From Nocardia colli (GTDB taxonomy: Bacteria > Actinomycetota > Actinomycetes > Mycobacteriales > Mycobacteriaceae): 64,000 nt of DNA. Shown here piece by piece: positions 8,469 through 18,476 of the stretch (positions are counted from its first letter, which is position 1; the number at the start of each line of letters is the position of its first letter). Position numbers and translations under genes: made by a program. Location of the stretch: positions 1 to 64,000 of the forward strand of contig NZ_VXLC01000047.1 in assembly GCF_008704205.1 (NCBI RefSeq), read 5' to 3'. The notes beneath the pieces were generated by a model that saw only the letters and a list, made by a program, of their open reading frames with translations, made no database searches and was not told the origin of the DNA.

Positions 8469-8803
8469 TGGCGCGGTTCGGTCTGGAAGCTCACACCGTG
8501 TACCCGGGTCACGGCGTGCTGGTCACGCGGCTGGGTTCCGATGACGTCGAGGAGCTCGTCGAGACCGCCCGGATCTGGGCGCTGCGCGCCACCGACTACA
8601 CCAAGATCTGGCTCTACGACCGCTCCGCCGAGATGCTTGCCATTGAAGGCGCCGGGAGCGCGCTCGTCGAGACCGTCGACCGGTGGGCGAACGCCCGCCC
8701 GCCCCTGTGCCCGGAATGCGGGGAGCTTCTGCACGCGGCCGCTCTGGCGGGTGAAGCCGCGTGGTACTGCCACAGCTGCAACTTCCGTGCCCATGCCGCG
8801 TAG
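8468..8803 (+). CDS. zinc-ribbon hypothetical protein (111 aa)
   Basis: A 111-residue protein with a C-terminal zinc ribbon: CPEC at about residue 80 and CHSC at about residue 102. The N-terminal 75 residues are an alpha/beta domain, with VYPGHGVLVTRLGSDDVEEL near its start. It is translationally coupled to the preceding 60-residue protein. The pair is divergent from the recombinase operon and may be either cargo or host. Function unknown. Confidence 0.6.
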   Translation: MARFGLEAHTVYPGHGVLVTRLGSDDVEELVETARIWALRATDYTKIWLYDRSAEMLAIEGAGSALVETVDRWANARPPLCPECGELLHAAALAGEAAWYCHSCNFRAHAA

Positions 8804-8866
8804 GCGAGACGGTCAGGATTCGCCTGGCTGCCTGCGGCCGGCGCGATTGGTCAGAGTTCGTCGGGT

Positions 8867-9112
8867 TCAGTGCGTCTCGGTGCCGCGTTCGAGCGGCGCA
8901 TAGGCATGGACCTCTAGGCCCCAAACCTGCCCATCTGCAATGTATTCGGCTAGTGCCGTCTGAACCGCCAATTGCCGTTGCACCGCCGTCATCCCCGCAA
9001 ACACTTGCCCAACCGCGACTACGGTGAACTGGTAGCCGGATCCCGTGACCCACACATTTCTCAGGGATAGTCGTGCTTGCAGCTCGGACTCGATCTCACT
9101 CGGTCGCACCAC
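8867..9112 (-). CDS. BolA/IbaG-family protein (81 aa)
   Basis: From a GTG at 9112 (or 9109) the 81 residues follow the IbaG/BolA pattern closely: SEIESELQARLSLRNVWVTG, then FTVVAVGQVFAGMTAVQRQ, then LAEYIADGQVWGLEVHAYAP. BolA-type proteins pair with monothiol glutaredoxins in Fe-S handling. The histidine that normally sits just after the last helix (IHAVSI in IbaG) is replaced here by Trp-Gly, so cofactor binding may be altered. The upstream frame has no good start, and part of the gene could be decayed. No glutaredoxin is nearby. Confidence 0.65.
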   Translation of the reverse strand: MVRPSEIESELQARLSLRNVWVTGSGYQFTVVAVGQVFAGMTAVQRQLAVQTALAEYIADGQVWGLEVHAYAPLERGTETH

Positions 9113-9409
9113 AGCCCGCCCCCTCCCGCTTCGTCCGAGTCGTTGATGGCGTGGTGTCGGCGGAACCGTGTGATCAACTCGTCGAGCTCCACCGCGTACT
9201 GGCAGCTTGGCGATTGGCAGAAGGCTCCAGCTGGGATCCGGCACGAGTCCAAGCGGTTCTCTCAAGTGACGGTGACGCGACCAGCTAACGGGGAACAGCT
9301 GTCGCTGTCGCGGGCTACTCAGTGCGAGTGCCCCATGCCTGCCCCACAGTGCGAAGTTGCAGGGCAGTCCTTGCCCCACGCATAGGGGCGTTAGCTGGAC
9401 ATTCATCTG

Positions 9410-9481
9410 TGGGCGCAGAGGGGTTCGAACCCCCGACCGCTGGTGTGTAAAACCAGAGCTCTACCGCTGAGCTATACGCCC
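9410..9481 (-). tRNA. tRNA-Val (anticodon TAC)
   Basis: On the minus strand the 72 bases fold as a tRNA. The acceptor stem GGGCGTA pairs with TGCGCCC followed by discriminator A; the D-arm contains AGCTCAGCGGTAGAGCT; the anticodon stem CTGGT/ACCAG encloses loop TTTACAC with anticodon TAC; the T-arm contains GGTTCGAACCCC. CCA is not encoded. It sits exactly where the conserved ahpE-accD6 block gives way to the mobile-element region, as often seen for island boundaries. Confidence 0.96.
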
Positions 9482-9500
9482 TCGATCGTTGCCGACCGGG

Positions 9501-9965
9501 TTATGAATCTAGCGCGGTGAGCGCTTTCTCCCAAGCCGCCTGGTCACGGGGCTCTCCGGGGCCGTTCATCTCCGAGAATCGGATGTAGCCGTCGCGGTCT
9601 ACGACGAAGGTGCCGCGGTTGGGGTAGCCGGATTTCTCGTTGAAGACTTGGTAGGCCTGGGCGACGGCGCCGTGCGGCCAGAAGTCGGAGAGCAACGGGA
9701 AGACGTAGCCCTGTTCGGCCGCCCAGATCTTGTGGGTCGGGGGAGGGCCGACGGAGATGGCGAGGATCTCCGCGTTGTCGTTCTGGAACTTGGGCAGTTC
9801 ATCCCGAACCTTGCACAGCTCGCCTTGGCAGATGCCGGTGAAGGCGAGGGGGTAGAAGACGATCAGGACGTTCTTCTTGCCGTGGTAGTCCGACAGGCTG
9901 ACATCCTGGTTGTTCTGATCCTTGAGCGTGAAATCCGGCGCGACAGTGCCAACTTCGAGCGGCAT
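9501..9965 (-). CDS. ahpE: peroxiredoxin AhpE
   Basis: A 154-residue thioredoxin-fold peroxiredoxin that reduces hydroperoxides in the cytosol. The active-site motif PLAFTGIC puts the peroxidatic cysteine at residue 46; ISVGPPPTHKIWAAEQ, LLSDFWPHGAVAQAY and NRGTFVVDRDG match M. tuberculosis AhpE closely. An extra Cys51 (CQGELC) stands where the mycobacterial enzyme has aspartate, the spacing seen in two-cysteine Bcp enzymes. As in M. tuberculosis it is followed by the DUF3052 gene, the lipoprotein gene and aceE. Confidence 0.95.
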   Translation of the reverse strand: MPLEVGTVAPDFTLKDQNNQDVSLSDYHGKKNVLIVFYPLAFTGICQGELCKVRDELPKFQNDNAEILAISVGPPPTHKIWAAEQGYVFPLLSDFWPHGAVAQAYQVFNEKSGYPNRGTFVVDRDGYIRFSEMNGPGEPRDQAAWEKALTALDS

Positions 9966-10040
9966 CGCAAATCCTCCATCGTGTCGGGTTTCCGCCGGGC
10001 GGCGCGATCACCGCCCGGCGACACCATAGCGAAAGGTGGG

Positions 10041-10463
10041 TCAGCGCTGCTTCGAGGGCGCCTTCGGTTGCACCAGGCGGCTACCCGCCCAGCTACCCAG
10101 AGCGATCGCCGAGGTCTGAGTCAGACCGGCGGTCGGTGCGGATTCTGCGATTTCGCTCGGTTCTACATGTCCTGGATGTCCGGTTTTGGGCGTGAGTACC
10201 CAGACGAAGCCTTCGTCGGCGAGTGGACCGATCGCATCCATCAGTGCGTCGACCAGATCACCGTCCCCGTCACGCCACCAGAGCAGCACGACGTCGACTA
10301 CTTCATCGGAATCCTCATCGACAAGATCGCTGCCGATGGACTCCTCGACGTCGGCTCTCAAGTCGTCGTCGACGTCCTCGTCCCAGCCCAATTCCTGGAC
10401 AACCAAGCCGTGTGTAATGCCAAGCTTCTGAGCGTAGTTCTGCGCGTCCGCCGCGGCGACCAC
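10041..10463 (-). CDS. DUF3052 family protein (Rv2239c-like)
   Basis: The start GTG at 10463 follows GAGGAG with nine bases between; the longer frame to 10511 lacks such a site. The 140-residue protein begins with VAAADAQNYAQKLGI, has an acidic middle (WDEDVDDDLRADVEESIG) and a block DVVLLWWRDGDGDLVDAL, all typical of the DUF3052 family found next to aceE in Mycobacteriales. Function unknown; probably cytosolic. Confidence 0.88.
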   Translation of the reverse strand: MVAAADAQNYAQKLGITHGLVVQELGWDEDVDDDLRADVEESIGSDLVDEDSDEVVDVVLLWWRDGDGDLVDALMDAIGPLADEGFVWVLTPKTGHPGHVEPSEIAESAPTAGLTQTSAIALGSWAGSRLVQPKAPSKQR

Positions 10464-10589
10464 GGTGGTGTCCTCCTCAACTCCCGACAATAGGTAGTTG
10501 CAAGCGAACATGGTTATTGCCGCCAGCGCAAGCCGATCCGCAGAAAATGGCCCGGAATGTCGCGTGCCAATGTTGTGTCATGGACCGTT

Positions 10590-11147
10590 TCAGCGCTTCG
10601 GGCAGGCGTCGCGGACGGCGTTGCGCGCGTCGTTGACCCGCCTACTTGCGTCGTTGAGCGGCCCGACAGGTGCGGTGTAGGTCATCTTGCGGGTCTCGGC
10701 GGAGAGCGCGCGGGCCGCTGTGACGTAATCGGTGAATTTTGCCGCGAGTTCCGGCGGCAGCGCGTCCTTGCCGGTGTTGACTCCGGTCTCCACCTTGTTC
10801 GCGGCGTCATCGAGGGTTGACGCGGCGAGCTCGCGCTTGGCGGCGTAGTCGCCGGCGTTGGCGTCGTGCGCGTCGATGAACTCGTTGTACTTGGAGACCC
10901 CGACACCGGTGGTGGTCGGGAACTGCGCGCAGTTGTCGGTGATCGCCCGGTCCTGCGCCGCAGCGCGTTTGGACGAGGTGGCCGCGGCCGACGAGGCTGC
11001 CGCCTCGGTCTTGTAGGCCGCCAGATCAGCGGTATTGGGGTTGGCCGTGCCCTCGACCCGGTTCGCGCAGCCGGCCACGACCAAGCCGACGACGACCGCT
11101 CCGGTCGCGCACACCAATCCGAACCCGCGCGGGTCCAGCGTCTTCAT
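10590..11147 (-). CDS. putative lipoprotein (Rv2240c-like)
   Basis: The ATG at 11147 has a strong GGGAGGAC site. The 185-residue protein starts with a lipoprotein signal (VVVGLVVAGCANR, lipobox cysteine near residue 27), so it should be anchored outside the membrane. The mature part is helical and alanine-rich. By position (between the DUF3052 gene and aceE, divergent from aceE) it corresponds to Rv2240c. Function unknown. Confidence 0.85.
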   Translation of the reverse strand: MKTLDPRGFGLVCATGAVVVGLVVAGCANRVEGTANPNTADLAAYKTEAAASSAAATSSKRAAAQDRAITDNCAQFPTTTGVGVSKYNEFIDAHDANAGDYAAKRELAASTLDDAANKVETGVNTGKDALPPELAAKFTDYVTAARALSAETRKMTYTAPVGPLNDASRRVNDARNAVRDACPKR

Positions 11148-11382
11148 CGTCCTCCCGTATGACGTGCGCCTCGCTGGCGCTGGAAAACTATCGCGGCCTC
11201 GGCTCATGTTGCCCAGCGCACGGTACTGGATTTCCTGCTGACATGATGACCTGGGGCACACCATCGGCAAGGATGGAGGGTGCGCCCCGACCTTACGTAA
11301 ACGAGTGGTACGCAAACCCACGCGCCATCACTCGGGGATACCGACGCTATCCGCATGTCCACCCCCTGTACGAGGAGCAGAT

Positions 11383-14289
<2,907 letters not shown>

Positions 14290-14300
14290 CGGACGATTGG

Positions 14301-15635
14301 ATGGTGGACCGTAAACCGCCGCGGCCGCGACGGATCTCCGAGGGCTCTTCCGAGCACGAGGTGTATCTGCCGACGGGCGCGCTCTCCCCGAACCGGCAAA
14401 CCCGCGACCCACTACCGGACACGCTGCTCAAACGCGTGAAGCAGTTCTCGGGCCGCCTCTCTACCGAGGCGGTCGGGTCGATGCAGGATCGGTTGCCGTT
14501 CTTCGCCGATCTGGACGCCGCGCAGCGCGCCGGTGTCCAGATGCTGGTGCAGACCGCGGTGGTGAACTTCCTGGAATGGCTACAGGACCCGGACAGCGAC
14601 ATCCGGTTCAGCCTCGACGCGTTCCAGGTGATCCCGCAGGATCTGGCGCGGCGGCTGACGCTGCGCCAGACCGTGGACATGGTCCGGGTGGCCATGGAGT
14701 TCTTCGAACAGTGGCTGCCCGCGCTGGCGCGCAACGACCGGCAGCTGGTCGCGCTCACCGAGGCGGTGTTGCGGTACGGGCGTGAGCTCGGCTTCGCCGC
14801 CGCCTCGGTGTACGCCAGCGCCGCGGAATCGCGGGGCGCGTGGGACACCCGGCTGGAGGCGCTGGTCGTCGACGCCGTGGTGCGTGGTGACACCGGGCCG
14901 GACATGTTGTCCCGGGCCGCCACGTTGAACTGGGATGCCACCGCACCGGCCACGGTGCTGGTCGGCACCCCGCCTGGCGAGCAAGGTGTGTCGTCGGTGG
15001 GCGCGGTGCACGCGATCGCGGCCAGGCACGGCCGTGCCGCGTTGGCTGTAGTACAGGGCACCCGCTTGGTCATGGTCGTGAGTGGCCATCTCGGCGACTC
15101 CTCTTATATATCGCCGTTTCTGGCCGACCTGCTCGCCGACGTCTTCTCCGACGGCCCGGTGGTGATCGGCCCGACCACCCGCACGCTGGGCGCCGCGCAC
15201 GCCAGCGCGGTCGAAGCGCTGGCCGGCATGGAGGCCGTGGTGGGCTGGCGCGGCGCGCCACGCCCGGTGCATGCGACCGAATTGCTGCCGGAACGCGCTT
15301 TGCTCGGCGATCGAGCTGCGATCGACGCGTTGAACGAGTATCTTGTCCTTCCGTTGGCCTCGGCGGGATCGTCACTGGCGGACACGCTCGAGGCCTATCT
15401 GGATTGCGGTGGAGCCGTCGAGACGTGCGCGCGTCAGTTGTACGTCCATCCAAATACGGTTCGCTACCGCCTCAAACGGATTGCCGAAATCACGGGACGT
15501 GATCCGATGAATCCGCGGGACGCGTACGTGCTCAGAATCGCCGCCACCGTGGGTCGTTTGACACGAACCCGTAACGAAACGTCAACACCAACCCCAGAGG
15601 CCACTCATTTCACAGTGGGCGAAGAGGGCCTGTAA
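14301..15635 (+). CDS. mabR: PucR-family regulator of FAS-II genes (MabR/FasR-like)
   Basis: A 444-residue DNA-binding regulator. The N-terminal two thirds correspond to the ligand-sensing region of this family. The C-terminal helix-turn-helix is seen in SLADTLEAYLDCGGAVETCA and QLYVHPNTVRYRLKRIAEIT, the PucR/CdaR pattern. Position between aceE and fabD is that of MabR (Rv2242) in mycobacteria and FasR in Streptomyces, which control fatty-acid synthesis by binding the promoter downstream. The perfect palindrome 40 bases after its stop is the likely binding site. Confidence 0.9.
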   Translation: MVDRKPPRPRRISEGSSEHEVYLPTGALSPNRQTRDPLPDTLLKRVKQFSGRLSTEAVGSMQDRLPFFADLDAAQRAGVQMLVQTAVVNFLEWLQDPDSDIRFSLDAFQVIPQDLARRLTLRQTVDMVRVAMEFFEQWLPALARNDRQLVALTEAVLRYGRELGFAAASVYASAAESRGAWDTRLEALVVDAVVRGDTGPDMLSRAATLNWDATAPATVLVGTPPGEQGVSSVGAVHAIAARHGRAALAVVQGTRLVMVVSGHLGDSSYISPFLADLLADVFSDGPVVIGPTTRTLGAAHASAVEALAGMEAVVGWRGAPRPVHATELLPERALLGDRAAIDALNEYLVLPLASAGSSLADTLEAYLDCGGAVETCARQLYVHPNTVRYRLKRIAEITGRDPMNPRDAYVLRIAATVGRLTRTRNETSTPTPEATHFTVGEEGL

Positions 15636-15674
15636 CGGAATTCGTGGGACGTTCGATCCGATCGACCCACATGG

Positions 15675-15699
15675 CGTTTTGTGGGACTCCCACAAAACG
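15675..15699. promoter_or_regulatory. probable MabR operator in the fabD promoter
   Basis: A perfect 25-bp inverted repeat: arms CGTTTTGTGGGA and TCCCACAAAACG around a single central C. It lies 64 bases before the fabD start, in the only gap between the regulator and the FAS-II genes. Known FasR/MabR sites carry TTTTGT...ACAAAA arms, which are present here. The palindrome is seen directly; binding is inferred. Confidence 0.8.
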
Positions 15700-15762
15700 T
15701 GAGGGCAAGCTTCATTCGCGTCGACATCTCCGGCGAGGCACCTCACAGTGTTCCCTTAGGGA

Positions 15763-16677
15763 GTGATCGCGTTGTTCGCCCCTGGACAGGGGTCCCAGAC
15801 TCCCGGCATGCTCGCGCCTTGGCTCGATCTCCCTGGCGCGCGTGACCGGCTTATCCTCTGGTCGATGGCCTCCGGGCTCGACCTGGTTCGCCTCGGCACC
15901 ACCGCGACGGCGGAGGAGATAACCGATACCGCAGTGACCCAGCCACTCGTCGTGGCCGCCGCGTTGCTCGCCTATGCGGAAATCCCCACGGATTCGCTTC
16001 CGGCCGCTACCATCGTCGCCGGGCACTCGGTCGGTGAACTCGCCGCCGCCGCTGTCGCCGGGGTCATCTCCCCGGATGACGCGGTGCGATTGGCCGCCAT
16101 CCGTGGTTCGGAGATGGCCAAGGCGTGCGCGTTGGAACCGACCGGCATGTCCGCGGTGCTCGGTGGCGATGAGGCCACCGTGCTCGCACGGCTCGCAGAG
16201 CTCGACCTCATTCCGGCCAACCGCAACGCGGCGGGCCAGATTGTGGCCGCGGGCCGGTTGGACGCGCTGGCGGAACTCGCCGCGAACCCGCCGGAGAAGG
16301 CAAGGATTCGCGCGCTGCCCGTCGCGGGTGCTTTCCACACGGCGTTCATGGCGCCGGCACAGGAGGCTGTGACCGATGCCATATCGCAGATCGTGCCGAA
16401 CAACCCGACCAGGACGTTGCTGTCGAACTTCGACGGCAAGCCGGTCACCTCGGGTCGCGACGCGATCAACAAGCTTGCTGCCCAGGTCACCCGGCCCGTC
16501 CGTTGGGATCTGTGCACCGAAACCGTAAGGCGGGCAGAGGTTTCCATGGTGGCAGAGTTGCCACCGGCGGGCACCCTCGTCGGCATTGCGAAACGGGAGC
16601 TGAAGGGCACACGCACAGTGGCCCTGAAGACCCCGGAAGACCTCCCCGCGTTGGCCGGGGTAAGCATCTCCGGCTAG
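15763..16677 (+). CDS. fabD: malonyl-CoA:ACP transacylase
   Basis: Transfers malonyl from CoA to the acyl carrier protein for elongation. The GTG start at 15763 follows TTAGGGA. The 304-residue protein has the oxyanion motif APGQGSQTPG at the N-terminus, nucleophile Ser89 in GHSVGE and catalytic His192 in AGAFHTAFMAPA. It is the first gene of the fabD-acpM-kasA-accD6 cluster behind the MabR palindrome. Confidence 0.97.
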   Translation: MIALFAPGQGSQTPGMLAPWLDLPGARDRLILWSMASGLDLVRLGTTATAEEITDTAVTQPLVVAAALLAYAEIPTDSLPAATIVAGHSVGELAAAAVAGVISPDDAVRLAAIRGSEMAKACALEPTGMSAVLGGDEATVLARLAELDLIPANRNAAGQIVAAGRLDALAELAANPPEKARIRALPVAGAFHTAFMAPAQEAVTDAISQIVPNNPTRTLLSNFDGKPVTSGRDAINKLAAQVTRPVRWDLCTETVRRAEVSMVAELPPAGTLVGIAKRELKGTRTVALKTPEDLPALAGVSISG

Positions 16678-16795
16678 CTTTCCTGCGCAGCCATGCATCG
16701 ATATGCACGGTTGTGACCGAGCGGACGTAACCTTCGGCCGTCTCGATCCGAAAAACCAGTACACGCCCTACAAAGAACAAGAAGGGAGCCACGAA

Positions 16796-17095
16796 GTGGC
16801 CGCTCTGACCCAGGAACAAATCGTCGAGGAACTCGGCAAGATCATCGAAGAGGTGACGGGTATCGAACCCTCCGAGGTGACGATCGAGAAGTCCTTCGTC
16901 GATGACCTGGACATCGACTCGCTGTCCATGGTCGAGATCGCGGTACAGACCGAGGACAAGTACGGCGTGAAGATCCCGGACGAGGATCTGGCCAGCCTGA
17001 AGACGGTCGGCGACGCTGTCGGCTACATCCAGAAGCTCGAGGCGGAGAACAGCGAAGCCGCCGCGGAGCTCAAGGCCAAGTTCGACGCCGAGTAG
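16796..17095 (+). CDS. acpM: meromycolate-type acyl carrier protein
   Basis: The GTG at 16796 follows GAAGGGAG; the open frame begins further upstream without a site. The 99-residue protein carries phosphopantetheine at Ser42 in the motif [11 protein letters not shown]. The core ([13 protein letters not shown]-like start, [15 protein letters not shown]) matches mycobacterial AcpM. The C-terminal tail is about 15 residues shorter than that of the M. tuberculosis protein. It shuttles chains between FabD and KasA. Confidence 0.95.
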   Translation: MAALTQEQIVEELGKIIEEVTGIEPSEVTIEKSFVDDLDIDSLSMVEIAVQTEDKYGVKIPDEDLASLKTVGDAVGYIQKLEAENSEAAAELKAKFDAE

Positions 17096-17105
17096 GGCTG
17101 ACACT

Positions 17106-18356
17106 GTGACCACTCCTTCCACCTTGAACGGGAACTTCCCCAACGTCGTCGTCACTAGCCTGGCGGCGACCACGTCGATCGCTGGTGATGTCGATGCGAC
17201 GTGGAAGGGACTCCTCAACGGCGAGAGCGGTATCGACGTTCTCGAGGATTCCTTCGTCGAGGAATACGACCTTCCGGTCCGCATCGGCGGTCACCTGAAG
17301 GTTCGGCCCGAGACCCTGCTGACCCGAGTCGAGTGCCGGCGCATGGCCTACGTCGAGCAGCTCGCGACCGTGCTCGGTCGCGAAGTCTGGCGCAACGCAG
17401 GCAGCCCGGAGGTCGACCCGGAACGGCTGGGTGTGGCCATCGGCACCGGGTTGGGTGGCGGCGACGCCCTCATCGACTCGGTGGACAAGCTGAAGAGCGG
17501 TGGCTATCGCAAGATTTCGCCGTTGGCAGTGCAGATGGTCATGCCGAACGGCCCTTCGGCCGTTGTCGGCCTCGAATTGAAGGCCCGGGCAGGAGTGGTC
17601 ACTCCGGTCTCGGCATGCTCGTCCGGTTCGGAGGCCATCGCCAACGCATGGCGGATGATCGTCATGGGCGATGCCGACATGGTCGTCACCGGTGGTGTCG
17701 AGGGTTACATCGACGCGGTGCCGATCGCGGCGTTCAGCATGATGCGCGCCATGAGCACCCGCAACGACGATCCGAAGGGTGCCTCGCGTCCGTTCGACAA
17801 GGACCGCGACGGTTTCGTCTTCGGTGAGGCGGGCGCGCTGATGGTCGTCGAGACCGAGGAGCACGCCAAGGCGCGCGGTGCCACCATCCATGCTCGTCTG
17901 CTGGGTGCCGGTATCACGTCCGACGGTTTCCATCTGGTCGCTCCCGCCCCCGATGGTGTCGGTGCGGCCCGCGCGATGACCCGAGCGCTGCAGACCGCTG
18001 GTCTCACCGCGAAGGACATCACGCACGTCAACGCCCATGCGACCGCGACGCCGATCGGTGATACCGCCGAGGCGAACGCGATCAACCTGGCGATCGGCAA
18101 GCACGCTTCGGTTTACGCCCCGAAATCCGCACTGGGACACTCGATCGGCGCTGTCGGCGCCCTCGAGTCGGTACTCACGGTGCTCAGCATCCGGGACGGC
18201 ATCGTCCCGCCGACGCTGAACCTGGAGAACCAGGATCCGGCGATCGATCTGGATGTGGTTCACGGCGAGGCACGCCGTCAGGAGATCGAGTACGCGATCA
18301 ACAACTCCTTCGGTTTCGGTGGGCACAACGTGGCGCTCGCCTTCGGTCGGGCATAA
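17106..18356 (+). CDS. kasA: beta-ketoacyl-ACP synthase KasA
   Basis: A FAS-II condensing enzyme that extends acyl-AcpM with malonyl-AcpM. The 416 residues equal the length of M. tuberculosis KasA and the catalytic residues fall at the same numbers: Cys171 ([10 protein letters not shown]), His311 ([10 protein letters not shown]), Lys340 and His345 ([10 protein letters not shown]). The GTG start lies 10 bases after acpM. Only one KAS gene is present here; the kasB copy that follows in mycobacteria is absent, and accD6 comes next after a hairpin. Confidence 0.96.
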   Translation: MTTPSTLNGNFPNVVVTSLAATTSIAGDVDATWKGLLNGESGIDVLEDSFVEEYDLPVRIGGHLKVRPETLLTRVECRRMAYVEQLATVLGREVWRNAGSPEVDPERLGVAIGTGLGGGDALIDSVDKLKSGGYRKISPLAVQMVMPNGPSAVVGLELKARAGVVTPVSACSSGSEAIANAWRMIVMGDADMVVTGGVEGYIDAVPIAAFSMMRAMSTRNDDPKGASRPFDKDRDGFVFGEAGALMVVETEEHAKARGATIHARLLGAGITSDGFHLVAPAPDGVGAARAMTRALQTAGLTAKDITHVNAHATATPIGDTAEANAINLAIGKHASVYAPKSALGHSIGAVGALESVLTVLSIRDGIVPPTLNLENQDPAIDLDVVHGEARRQEIEYAINNSFGFGGHNVALAFGRA

Positions 18357-18379
18357 CTGCCTGATCGACTGCACGACGA

Positions 18380-18422
18380 CCCCGGCGGGATCGGGCCAGC
18401 AGGTCCGAACCCGCCGGGGTTT
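18380..18422 (+). terminator. hairpin between kasA and accD6
   Basis: A perfect 10-bp stem (CCCCGGCGGG at 18380-18389 with CCCGCCGGGG at 18410-18419) and a 20-base loop, followed by TTT and, soon after, ATTTT. It fits a weak intrinsic terminator or attenuator, so accD6 may be expressed partly separately from the genes upstream. Confidence 0.65.
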
Positions 18423-18476
18423 CCACATTTTGCCGCCGCAGTGGCGGTGCGCTCATCGAGGTGAGGAGAGAACGCG

